From Undaria pinnatifida (lineage: Eukaryota > Sar > Phaeophyceae > Laminariales > Alariaceae), in assembly GCA_012845835.1 (NCBI GenBank), contig JABAKD010000010.1, positions 18,686,226-18,750,225 on the forward strand: a stretch of 64,000 bases of DNA, written 5' to 3'. Below, piece after piece: positions 1-10,900 of this stretch. Within the stretch, counting starts at the first letter, position 1, and each line of letters starts with the position of its first letter. A program made the position numbers and the translations under genes. The notes under the pieces were generated by a model, which did no database searches, was not told where the DNA came from, and was given only the letters and a program-made list of their open reading frames with translations.

Positions 1-1689
1 TACACAACAAAAAAAGCGGATTCATACCGACGTACCGGTATCTCCTTATCCATCTGTGGGTGCGAGAACGCACGAGTAATAATGCATAGTTCGCATGGAT
101 GAGCCCAGAAACACCTCGGCGCTTACCAGGTACAAGGTTAGACTACAGCAAGCACACAGGATCGAGTGCAGGATCACGGAAACCATACATAGAGTCGTCA
201 GCTCATATTCTCATACTTTTCGAAGATTCTTACGATAAAAGCAGTAGTCTAGTCTAGTACAGGACAAATACTGACCCACAGGCTTGGTTTCTTATTTTGG
301 GGGAGGGTACGTCCTACACTAACCCCAGCATATCGGCTCTCGAACTTCTTCTCTTATTAATCTAGCTCTGGCATTCCTATTATTACCCTGCTTGTTATTG
401 GTTGTCCCCGTACAAGTACTCGATGTATGCTTCCTATTATCACCCTGTTTGCTATTGGTTGTCCCCATACTCTATGTAGTCTATGTTCTTCACCATTAGA
501 CCGTCGTTTCCACAGTCCGACATCCATCACACCCAGCGTCGGTGCCGATGCCTAATCCTAGAGAGAGACCAGCTAGCTGCTCCTCTATCGTCACAAACTA
601 CGGGGCAGAGCCACTGCTGTACGTATACATATACCTTGTAGGTGTCTTTTGCTGTTGTGTGTGGATTACTCGTCGTATGATATCACGCTTCACAAAGCAT
701 CATAGCTGCCGTCATGCTAAACGAGCTTTACTAAATATTGCATAGACTACTCACCCTCCTGTCCTTGTCTTGACGGCTGGCCTGTCGCCTTCTCCCTTCG
801 AGGCATCCTCCGAGGCTCCTGATGTGCGTCCTGGCCGGGGACGGCGTGACCGCCTGCTACTACCGCCAGCACCGTCCTTCTGTTCAGACGTAGGTGAACT
901 CGCTCCCTGACGAGAGCCCGTATCAGACTTTCCTTCGTCGTCGGATGTCCACTTCGAAGACATACTGGAGTCCTTCGGATATCGATCTGTATCGACCCCG
1001 GATCTATTGCCTCACTTACTGTAGGTACTCTCACTCCGTGCTATCAAGTATGTGGTTCACCCCTTGCCACTGCCTTCTACCCTCTACCTGCTTGGCGGTG
1101 TGGGAGTATTGCTGTGCGCTTCGTTGTGAACTCCTATGCATGGTGTATCAGTAATGCCTTGTACCTTTGCTATCAGTACGATATCTGGTACCAGGTAATA
1201 GATATGATCCAAGATCTCACCCAATGTTTAGACTATACGGTAAAAAACAAAAAAGCAGTAAGTCCTCTATTCCTGGTATGATTCAAAAGTTGGATCTTTC
1301 TGAAATATGAAACCGTCATTCGACCGAACGGGCACATATGACACATCTTACGGTCTTGCTGTCCACCATGAAGCAAACGTCGCCACTACCCCATGCAATG
1401 GAAAGCGGGAGGGAGCCACCATCGCACGAATGAAGAATGAGGGTTGCGGCTTCCCCCACTCGGAGGAGGAGAAGGAGGAGGTTCGGGTCATCTGCTGTGC
1501 TAAAGTTGACGGCCTACCTCCTCGCCGTCCACAGGTCGGTCGACCCCCAAGCGGTGGAAAAACTTTACGATCACCAACCAACGAGATAACCCCCTTCTTA
1601 CCTGGTACATTTATGATCGTCGATTGTACTTCATTCTCAACTTGTGCGCGTGTTGTACCAGATAGGAGGTTTTACCCTTAGCGAACGAC
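1..1689. other. 5' end of window, no firm gene
   Basis: No convincing exon chain is seen. Two imperfect copies of a short phrase containing 'gctattggttgtcccc' or 'gttattggttgtcccc' occur near 390-410 and 445-470. The open stretch 1307-1681 (+) holds a Glu-rich segment and could contain a 5' exon of the RCC1-like gene, but I could not connect it by phase. A separate minus-strand candidate exon is listed at 758-963. Confidence 0.4.
758..963 (-). CDS. Candidate exon, hydrophilic Ser/Gly/Arg-rich protein
   Basis: An open minus-strand stretch encodes a hydrophilic, low-complexity segment (MSSKWTSDDEGKSDTG..., later SSRRSRRPRPGRTSGASED). It ends at a good donor, AGGAGG followed by GTGAGT, in phase 2, and a possible acceptor CTCCAG lies just before the ATG. 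Base composition is richer in GC than the surroundings. The family is not recognised. It could be the tail of a gene whose other exons lie outside the window, or chance. Confidence 0.3.
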
Positions 1690-2095
1690 CCATTGGTGGA
1701 AAAGCCGTGGCCACAGGTGTCATCGTTTCTCTCCCCCGGTGTACTACTGTAGATGTTCACCACGCAGAGGGTTCAGCATTCCCTGCGCTCGTCTTGATTC
1801 CTTCTCATCCCAGGTGCGTGCCTTCCTTTTCATCGCGCAGAGGATTCAGCATTCCCACTGCCAACCCCCCCCCCTCCCCCCCCCGGTATACACGTGCCCT
1901 CACCTTTATCACGCCCAGAGGGTTCAGCACTCCCATCCCTGCCCCTCGTCCCCCCTAGGTATATGCGCGGGCCTTCATCCTCATCTCTCAGAGGGTGCGG
2001 CGTTCCCACTAATGCCCCCCTCCCCCCATGCCCCGGTACATGCGATGCCTTTACTGTTGTCGCGCAGAGGGGTCAGCATTCCCACTGCTCGTCTT
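1690..2095. repeat. Tandem repeat, about 70-80 bp unit, five copies
   Basis: Five diverged units each carry the phrase 'cagagg(g/a)ttcagcattccc' (near 1765, 1835, 1915, 1990 and 2065), with C-rich spacers. The unit resembles the body of the SINE found at 27334-27640 (same orientation) and 31267-31577 (opposite): the shared order is 'gccgtgg(t/c)cacaggtgtcat', a C run with 'ccccggt', 'cgcgcagaggg', then 'ttcagcattccc'. It ends immediately before the first recognised RCC1-like exon. Confidence 0.7.
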
Positions 2096-2105
2096 GGTGG
2101 ACTAG

Positions 2106-5100
2106 ACGGAGTGTATGACGACAAGGATAAGGAAGAAGCGCGCTTTGAGGACCTTCCAGAAGGATTCCACCATGATGTTGATTCTATCACCGTTGCTGTG
2201 GGGGGGCATCACACGTGTGCGCTCCAATACAGGCCTGGGGTCGACTTTGGAGGGCCCGTGCTGTGCTGGGGAAGGAATGATTGGGGGCAGTCGATGCCTT
2301 CTGATGACGTATTTGTTCAGGCAAGCATCAACCGTTGGTGCTGCCGCATTGTACGAGGGGTATCCTTGGATATTGAGCTGTACCTGGTATGTACGAGTGT
2401 GGGTAAGTGAAAAGTCGCAGCGGCATCGCTGAAAAGCGAAACAAGTCATGCGTGGGTTGGCGATACGAGCGCTCAAGCATCCACGTATAAAAGTATGTAC
2501 CATAGAGGCAACATAATCTAGAGCTTGGAGTCGTTATCTCGTACCTCACCTGTGTCTCTGCCCATACGTGTGGTGCTGCATGCATTGAAGGCGTGTCACC
2601 TCCTTCGACTCGCTCCAACTTCGCGTTTTTCCATTCAAACACTAGTCTACTGCTGTAACATAAACACAAACGTTAAGGCTTCCAGCTAAACTTGTAATGT
2701 GCCGTGCTAAAGGTCAGTGCCGGAGCCCGCCACACATGCGGCATCAAGATCGACCAAACGGTATCTTGTTGGGGGCACATGCGATTCGCTCCACTTGGCC
2801 TGTTCCAGCAGCTTAGCGTCGGCGGGCATCATGCATGCGGCCTGAGGAGGGAGGGACAGGTCGTGTGCTGGGGAGATGACATTGCCAAGAGTACGTCTGG
2901 GGTGCCAGAAAACACGGTCTTTGTCCAGGTGTGCACAAGCTCTGCAAACATGTATTCATGTGATGGCTTTTCGTCTGTACCTTTTTTTTTCTTGTAAGGG
3001 TTTTAGGTCAAGGTGCTTACCTCACACATCGGAAAGAGTAGATCACCTTGCTCCTATAGTCTACCAGGTATATATTTGTCGTTAAGATATAGACTATGTG
3101 TCGTGAAAGATCCGTGCTATCAATATGCCGATAACCATGTGCGCACGAGCCGTGTCACACAGATCTCACCCGGTAAAACATTATGTATATATTGCAGATC
3201 ATATGAATACGAACAAAGGATCTATCGCCCCGGAAGATACGTTAATGTATCGAAATGCTAAATGGGATCTAATTAGTCCGGTGTGTGTTTTTCTTCTGCG
3301 AGCACACGCTGCAAAGATACTTCGCCTGTGTATACGAAAAGTTGGCGTCTACAAGTGCCGAAAAGAAACTGTGCTGAAAGCGATAATACGTCTGAGAGGC
3401 GAAGCTGTTTTGACGTCTTGGTGCAACCCTATCCGGTGATGAGTGCATATCACAAGAGTCATATCAACACAAGCAGGAGGGATTGGGCATTATACTGGAG
3501 TTTGGCGGTGTGCTGAGGCGGATGTATATCGACCAGGAAGAGGTAGCGCGGAAAACTGTCGGGCTGATTCCGGACTGACGCCGTATCTGTCCGATGTTTG
3601 GTTGACCAGGCTTGCACAGATGCACAGACCGTGGTAAATTGGTTACTGAGTGCAGTGTTACCTATTTTGAACACACCCCTCGATGGAAGAATACGATCTT
3701 TCGAAATTGGTTACCGCAAATAAACACTCGCAACCTGCAAACTGCAGGGCCAACACAAAGCTACTTGCGCCTAGGCCTACGCGCGAACAAGAATTCAAAC
3801 GAAACGCCCAAGTCTCGCTTTAAGAATCAATGCCCACCCACGATGTGATGTCTGATGCACGTTGTTACAGCAATCGTCGTCGTGCCGTCTGTTAGCACGT
3901 GGTATCCGATGACTTGGTAACTGGTCTACAGAGATTTGAAGTTGACGAGGGATCATTGTTCTTGCGCCCAGGTACGGTATCAGCTAGATGGCTCGCCTAC
4001 TACGGCACTCCATGACAACGCGATACGACTAATTCCTGTGATATAACAATACGGCTCGTGCGTGGGTGGGCTTCACGATAAAACGGTAAGGCTGAACACC
4101 CATCTTTTATCCCTGCTGCTAATCTATCAATCTGCTAACAGGTCGTAGCTGGAAAGGATAACAGCTGCGGCCTCCGCCCAAATGGACAGGCGGTTTGCTG
4201 GGGAAGCAATATTGCGGGCCAAAGTGAACCTCCGAAAGATGTCCAGTTTCGACAACTGTCCGCTTCCAGCAGTCGGTGAGTCTTGTGGTGTCGCGAGTCA
4301 TCCCGAGGTATCCTCGCGGCTTTCCTGGTGATGTGAAGGCACGCGCCCATCTTATACCGGATGGCACGCAAGATAACACACTCGCTAGAGCCAATTTCAA
4401 AGCAGGTGCAGCGTGAGTGTCAACAACAAAAAAGACGATGAAATAACGGCAAATCCTAAACACTATTTTTTTTACGCACGTCTTCGTGCCAAGTGGGCCA
4501 CTGCAGCCATGGGGAGGCTGAGGGCAATTAAAAACTGTCAGAGCAACGCACACCTCGTTCAAAAAGCTCATAGCGTCAATCTGGTACGCCGTCGTTGTTT
4601 CTCTCATTGTATGGTCGTTGGGGTCTCACGCCAAGCGCTCGGACGATGGACGTGTACCGTCCCCGCCTTAGCAATCAAGCGCCCTCCCTTCCCCCTCGGG
4701 TGTCCTTCTCGCGAACCATATGGCATATGTTTGCCTCATGCTCAGAGTGCGTACCGCGATTGCTTTTGAATGAACCTTATACGCTGGCATACAGGCCGCG
4801 TACACCAACTATGGCGTAATGCGCTTGACGAGTTCTACTGGTACGCATAACTTGCCCGCGGCACGATTCCCGCCCCCCGCGTGATAGGCACGTCTGCGGC
4901 TTGACCTTGGAGGGAGATATTCGATGCTGGGGGCGAGATATGCGGGGGGAGACACAGTTCCGGGTCGGACCGTGGGCGCAGGTATTCTCATCGAACGCGT
5001 ACGTGCTACCTTGTGGCCGTACTACAAGATATATTTCCTGCAGTCGACGGTGTCGGCATGTCAAATCCTCCGTTCGGAAAATACTTCCGGGTTACCAAAT

Positions 5101-6748
5101 GTGGACATTTTTATATGTTATGAGCCTCGCACATGCGCACCTGCAAGATTGAGTTGAAAAACAGAAATGTGGACATTTATATGTTACGAGCCTCTGAAGC
5201 TAGCTATCAAAGCCTACCTGCAAGATGGAGTCGAGGGGAATATTTTCTTCTCAGATTGCAGCATTCGGGGAAACTCGCCGCGAAAAAAACGGGACGGAAG
5301 CAATTTTGGAGCGAACGGGTGTTTTCCAGTTAACGAACAGTACGAGCATGCCATCAATACACTAACGAAACCAATCGCTGGTCGCCTTATCATATATCCG
5401 CGTACGTCGTTGCATGTCTACTCTTGGGCCAAGGCCGATGCAACACCCCTCTGTTTTTTTTTGTTTTTTTTTTATATCCTCAACTCTGTAGGTGACGTGC
5501 GGGCAGTGGACAACTTGTGGGATAAGGCAGCACGATGGGGGAATAGAGTGCTGGGGGATGAACAAGGTATGATAGATCTGAACCCCCCAAACATTACGGC
5601 CCGACGATAAACATCTCGGGAGGGAGCATTCATCAATTCATTTCCCGAAATATCGCTAATCAGGTAGATTTACTTCGCGCAGGCCATAGTCAAACTCTGG
5701 CGGCGACTGTACGTCATCACACCATTAAGGAGGTAACGTCGGGATTGCCGTCCCCGAGCCTCACGCCCTCCATACATCAAACAATGGGATAACGTTTGAA
5801 CAGCCATTCCGGGCCGGAGCATGGAGGACTAAACATTCTTACCCCTGGCGAAAAATGGCAGAGTGATTTCATCACATGTTCAATACTTTACGCTCCGTAC
5901 CACCGCTCACCAGAAGCAAGCACCAGCGGCATCGGTCCGCATTTTGCACGTCCAACCAGGCAACCTTTCGTAAGACACTCATCATACTGCGGAGGGGCGC
6001 ACCATTTTTTTTCCCCCCTCATCTCCTCGCTTGAAGAGCTGCATCCCCTGCCTAAAATCCTGAAAGCGCTTTTGTGATGACCAAGTCCATGGCCTAAATT
6101 TAAAGCTATTCAGGTTGCAAAACAAGAATATGAAATTCGGACGATTTTGCTAATAGGTTACCGCCTTAAAATTGACAACCTCGTAAACCCGTTTTTTTTT
6201 GTGGGGGGACAAGGTACTTGGACTTAGTACAGGGAGTGGTTTCGGGGTTCTCAAGGGGTTAGGTAGCCCCGTCATCCAGAAATCGTTTCAGCCAAAAAGA
6301 GGTATACTGTGTACCTTTTTCATGGCAAGCGTGTTAACTCTCTCGTTTGCCACAGTAATAATGCAAAACATGCCCTCCTCGAACAGTTAGGAGCTTTTGG
6401 AGCCGGAACGTGGCCGCAATTGTAAACGAGGGAATTTAGCGGCAGGTGCCCCCACGCCGACTCGTAGACATCATTCCGTTCTTCCAAGATCGAATAATCA
6501 CACTATTTCAAACGAGGCATACTGCTTGCTGCGCGGCGATAATCGCGCATTGTGGCATTAACCAAGCTCCTCCCTGTCCTGTCCGTGGCCCGCGACCCAC
6601 TCCGCAGCTGAACTCTAGCCGATCATCCTACGAAGAGGTGACCACGGCGGATTACCACACGTGCGCCGTGAACTGGAACGGGGAAGTGGAATGCTGGGGC
6701 AACGCGCAAAAGGCGGAGCAAGTGCCGGACGGCTTCCAGGCCGCCTAG
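2106..6748 (+). CDS. RCC1-like seven-repeat (Cys-Trp-Gly) propeller protein, 5' partial
   Basis: Exons: about 2106-2320, 2713-2928, 4142-4275, 4888-4981, 5492-5566, 5664-5732 (tentative) and 6638-6748 (stop TAG). Phases agree at each join; the split codon between exons 3 and 4 gives Arg. The product has seven copies of a repeat of the form 'GxxHTCxL...xGxxxCWG' (HTCALQ/LCWG, HTCGIK/SCWG, HACGLR/VCWG, NSCGLR/VCWG, HVCGLT/RCWG, TTCGIR/ECWG, HTCAVN/ECWG). This is the RCC1/BLIP-II type beta-propeller repeat, and seven matches the blade number of RCC1. In this form each blade holds a Cys pair that may be disulphide-bonded, which suggests a secreted or lumenal protein (inference). No guanine-exchange function is implied. 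The first intron has a GC donor (CAG then GCAAGC at 2321). The exon at 5664-5732 is phase-compatible but has no CWG. No signal peptide or start codon was identified; the 5' exon is probably upstream of the tandem repeat at 1690-2095. Confidence 0.85.
5098..5233. repeat. Tandem duplication, about 68 bp, two copies
   Basis: Two copies of 'aatgtggacattt(tt)atatgtta(t/c)gagcctc' and 'cctgcaaga' follow each other within the fourth intron of the RCC1-like gene. Confidence 0.7.
6086..6310 (+). repeat. Dispersed repeat, 'tccatggccta' family, copy 1
   Basis: Shares ordered phrases with loci at 37790-37965, 52686-52815 and 61730-61960: 'tccatggccta', then 'aaattcg(g)acgatttt', then '(g)gagccccgtcat(t/c)c(a/g)' and an A-rich end. 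Copies are strongly diverged. It lies in the last intron of the RCC1-like gene. Confidence 0.5.
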
Positions 6749-7922
6749 TTTAATACAGCGCCACGCCGTGCAACGACTGCTCCACGAGTTGCTTCTTTAA
6801 AACTGCATTTCTTGTATAATTTATGGAAGAGCTGCTTGTCCCCGCTATTGTCTAAGGCGAACACTCCCCCAGTGGTGCATAGTATCAAAACCTTTTTGAG
6901 ACCCGTACATGGCGACGCAAAAAAACGACGAATGCGATATTATCACGCGACCACGAAGAGAGTTCAGCTGTACAAATACCACTACGCTGGGCGCGTGTCG
7001 TACATACCCTCGCACATACTCTTGACTTTTGCAGTTCAGACCACGCCGTACCCCAGCAGCCGATGCTGAAATCGTCACGTGTTTTCCACTCTTTTTTTTC
7101 TCTTCAGCTCCAACCACCGGGGTAAATAGTATGTCCTGGCGACAGCGTGCGTCAGCGCATTTAAGGATAGACTAATTGGTTACTAATTAACTATTCGACC
7201 TTATTGGAAAAAAGAAAACATCCACAGTGCGAAGCGAAAGGTGTTGACATTCCGCAAAGGCAGCTCGTCGGCACAGCCGCAATACTGCTTCCAGCAACGG
7301 CGACACCGCAGTTAGAATGCTGCCTTGCAGATAACGCACACCAGTGGCCATAACTGTTTTCAGCGTATCTTCCACGTGTCCGAAAACGCGATGCCAGTTA
7401 CACACCTGGCACGACACGCGACAACGAAAAAAAATCTTGCGACTGAAATTTACAGCAACTATATTCTTGTACGCAGGAACTACCACGCACACAAGAGTCC
7501 AGCGTTGCTCCTGCGTATCTCAGGCCAAAAAACGAATGGCCCGCATTTCCCACAATATGGGCAATAACCAAGAAAAGGAACCGGGCACATCTAAACTAAA
7601 GCAGGAAGCTTACCGCTTACCGCTTGGCACCCTTACCGACAAAGCTCTCCAGGCTTCACATTTATTTGTGGGCAGCACAACTATAAAATCGTGTCGACCA
7701 AGGATATTGCGCCAATAAAGAATTCCATCCTCACAAATGAACCAACCAGAAAACTGCGGGCGCGCTACAGCAGTACGAACATCATACTCGCAAACCGCGT
7801 ACTCGGTTTTCTGCCATCCGGAGCGACTTCTCGCTTGCTTCACGAACAGTGGTTTACTTTGTCTACCCTGCTGCTGCTGCTGTGTACAGTGATCAACGCT
7901 CCCCGCCCCCCACGGTTTGTTG
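6749..7922. other. Intergenic space between convergent genes 1 and 2
   Basis: The space holds the 3' flanks of the RCC1-like gene (+) and the plastid-targeted gene (-). No exon with usable splice sites was recognised. The phrase 'gatgctgaaatcgtcac' at 7062-7078 recurs at 8873-8889, a short dispersed repeat. Confidence 0.5.
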
Positions 7923-10900
7923 TTATGGTGCTGGTGGTGCTGGTGGTGCTGGCGTCTCGGGTGAGGTTACTGGCAAGGAAGTGATCGGGTATGCGTCCCA
8001 CGTTCCCACGACCTTGAACTGTGCCAGCAAACCCGCCGTGTTGAATATCCCCCAGAAGGACTTGTTGATGACCTCCTTGATGGTCACGGCTCCATCGCTG
8101 AAGCGGTACCGGTTCTTGCCATCTTCCCCTACAGCATTTGCACAGCATGAATAGTCCAGATAGCAAACGGAAGGGAAAGACGAAAGTAATGGAATATGAT
8201 GAGGGCAGGGAAGGGCAGAAAGATGTCCGCCTCGCATAGCTTCATACCGATAGTTGTGTTGAAGGCGATGTGGCAACGTCAGACCATGCGTCGATCGGCT
8301 GAAGAAACAGCCGGCAAGCAATCCTAAGCCTTTGCACCAAAACAACTCCTAAAACACAACAAGCCCTGAAAATACAAGACCCCACAAACGCAACCGAACA
8401 CCGTGAACGCAACCAATCCCTTCACCGCAAGCATTTCATCAACCCGCCAAGAAGTTAGAGTCGTGCCCGCGTTCTTGGGGGCAATAGTCAACCTGCGATA
8501 TGGTTTTTGCGACAGTTAAGAGAGCAAAACACTATTAATAAGCACCCTCTTCAGATTTTTGCGGCTTGAGTATAGCATAGCGACCGACACTACGTCATGT
8601 CCGGGGTGTTATTAACCACCCGATGGGATCACGCAGTAGTACGACTACTATCATGCTGCGCGCGTGTCATATATCGTATTGAATAAGGGAGTTTGCTATT
8701 TTCCAAATTCGTTTGAAAGCGACGAACGTCATACAATGTTATACTTGGTATGTTTTCCTACCCAACTCCTACACAACCAAAGTTGGTATTAATATACTCG
8801 AAGTATTAATACGTCGAAAACACCGTAATGTATCATACTAATATGGTAGCTCTGACAGCCTCGTGTGCCTGATGCTGAAATCGTCACTTGTTTTGGATAA
8901 TTATTCGCTTGAAGTCCCAAAGGAGTTGATAATCTTTCACACCTCCGACAGATCACCATCCAGACAATCTAGATCAATCTAGATCATCTGCAGTAGATCC
9001 TGTATCTGCCGTTGTGAGACGTGCAGGATCTGTGTATACGTAGAGTGCGGATCCAATCCTGGAAGCAGGTGCTGTTAATAGATCATGCAATTCGTACGGC
9101 TTCCTGAACGATCTGGATCATAAAGTAAGGGTGCATCATCTGACCTGTACGACGTGTGTAATCGTTGCAAGCAACCCCAAAACATCTAATTGTTCTCTCG
9201 GAATAACGCTATTTTCTCTTAATATCCTAATAAACGAGCAATCGAGTCAAGTCCACGGATCAGAGCGTGGAGAGTGGTGAGTGGATTAGTGAGGTGACAC
9301 TACGGCTGAACAGAGTACAAGCACACACAGTAGATCCAGTGTAGGGTACTCTACAAAACAAAAACAGATGAAACCGACTGGAGCTTTACGGCGGGAGGTT
9401 TGTCCCTCTTCATTAAGGTTATTCCATCCTCTGACCTTTGATTGTGTCAATGAAGGCGTTCATGTAGATCCTACCATCTGGAACCGCCGACAGCCCCTCC
9501 ACTTGCGCGATAAACGTGATGAACTCTTTTTCGTCTTCTGGGTTACGATCGGGTTCCCACACGTAGCCCCTGCACAAACAAGATGCAGATCGTTGGGGGT
9601 TGGCCGTGATTCAGAATGCCAAAAAACAGAGCTATACATACATGAGCGCCACCTGTCAACAGAAGCAGCAACAACAACAACAACAACAACAACAGCAGCA
9701 GCAACAACAACGACAACTGTATTCCGAGTACTAGGGGTAGCGCCATCCGGCCTATTCATACAAAAAAAATACAATGTTCTGCCCCCCTTACCCGTGGGAC
9801 AAATCAGTGGTTCATTTACCGTTGTCCAAAATCGGTGGCTCACTTACCGTTTTACTTATCGGTCGTTCTCTCATCGCTTGACAATGCGGTGGTTCACTTA
9901 CCGTTTGACAAAACGGTGGTTCACCTACCGTTTGGCAAAGCGGTGGTTCACGTACCGGTTAAAAAATCGGTGGATCACTTACCGTTTGACAAATCGGTGG
10001 TTTTCTTCGACTTCGAGGACGTTGTCATCCGAGGAGAACTTGCAGCAGAACGTTAACCGAACCGGTACTCGATTCTTGTCGCTTTTCACGCCGCGAATCT
10101 CGAGCACTACCTTCCAGCAGCTGTCTAACAACGTTTCCGGCAGCGGCACCACCTGCTCCATTCATTTGGCGCAAGGGGAGGGGGGTGGGTTCTGGGTTCT
10201 GGGTTCTTATAATACAATAGGCATATAGCTTTCATCCCTGCGTCTTCCGAGCCCCAACCCCATTGGCCGAGGGACCCCCCCTCGCCCCTCCTCGGCCAAT
10301 CAGGGGCGAGGCGCGCGCGGCGGGAGCTTTCCCTTGGGGATTCCCCGCAGTCCCACCGTAACGATTCACCAAGTTCAGTGACTACCATGTCATCATACTC
10401 ATGAAAATAGTGGATGCCGATTTAATTACTTGCTGAATTCAGCGCAGCTTTATTCTCGAACAGCGCAAACCTACCGCACAACACCAGCGTTCAGCAGCAA
10501 GGAAAGGAAGCAACACGCAACACAACAACCGCACCAACGCGACGTCCACTTCCAGGTCGCCGACAAAACACCACCCACGTACCGCACAACACACCCACCC
10601 ACCGACCAAGCTATCTGCCCACCCAACCCACCCGCCATGCTACCGCAGTACAGCAGCAAACGGATGCGTTGTTGCGTACTCGAACTTCGCCAGAGCAGGC
10701 CGGTTATACAGCGGAGAGAACAAAATACTACTGCTGGTGTACCAAAGACAATAACAGCTCCATCTCCCACAGGCACGAAAGCACTCACCCACGCACGAAA
10801 CAACCGCCACCCACCCACCCAACCGCCCGCCAGCCGACCAACCCATTCTACCATCAAACACTCTAATCAATATGTGCTACAGCAGCACAGCAGTACGTAC

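Noticed and set aside
9368-10228. 286-codon plus-strand open frame with TYRLTKRWF repeats
   Set aside because: The minus strand carries phase-matched exons with a coherent protein; the repeats are the 27-bp donor minisatellite read antisense.
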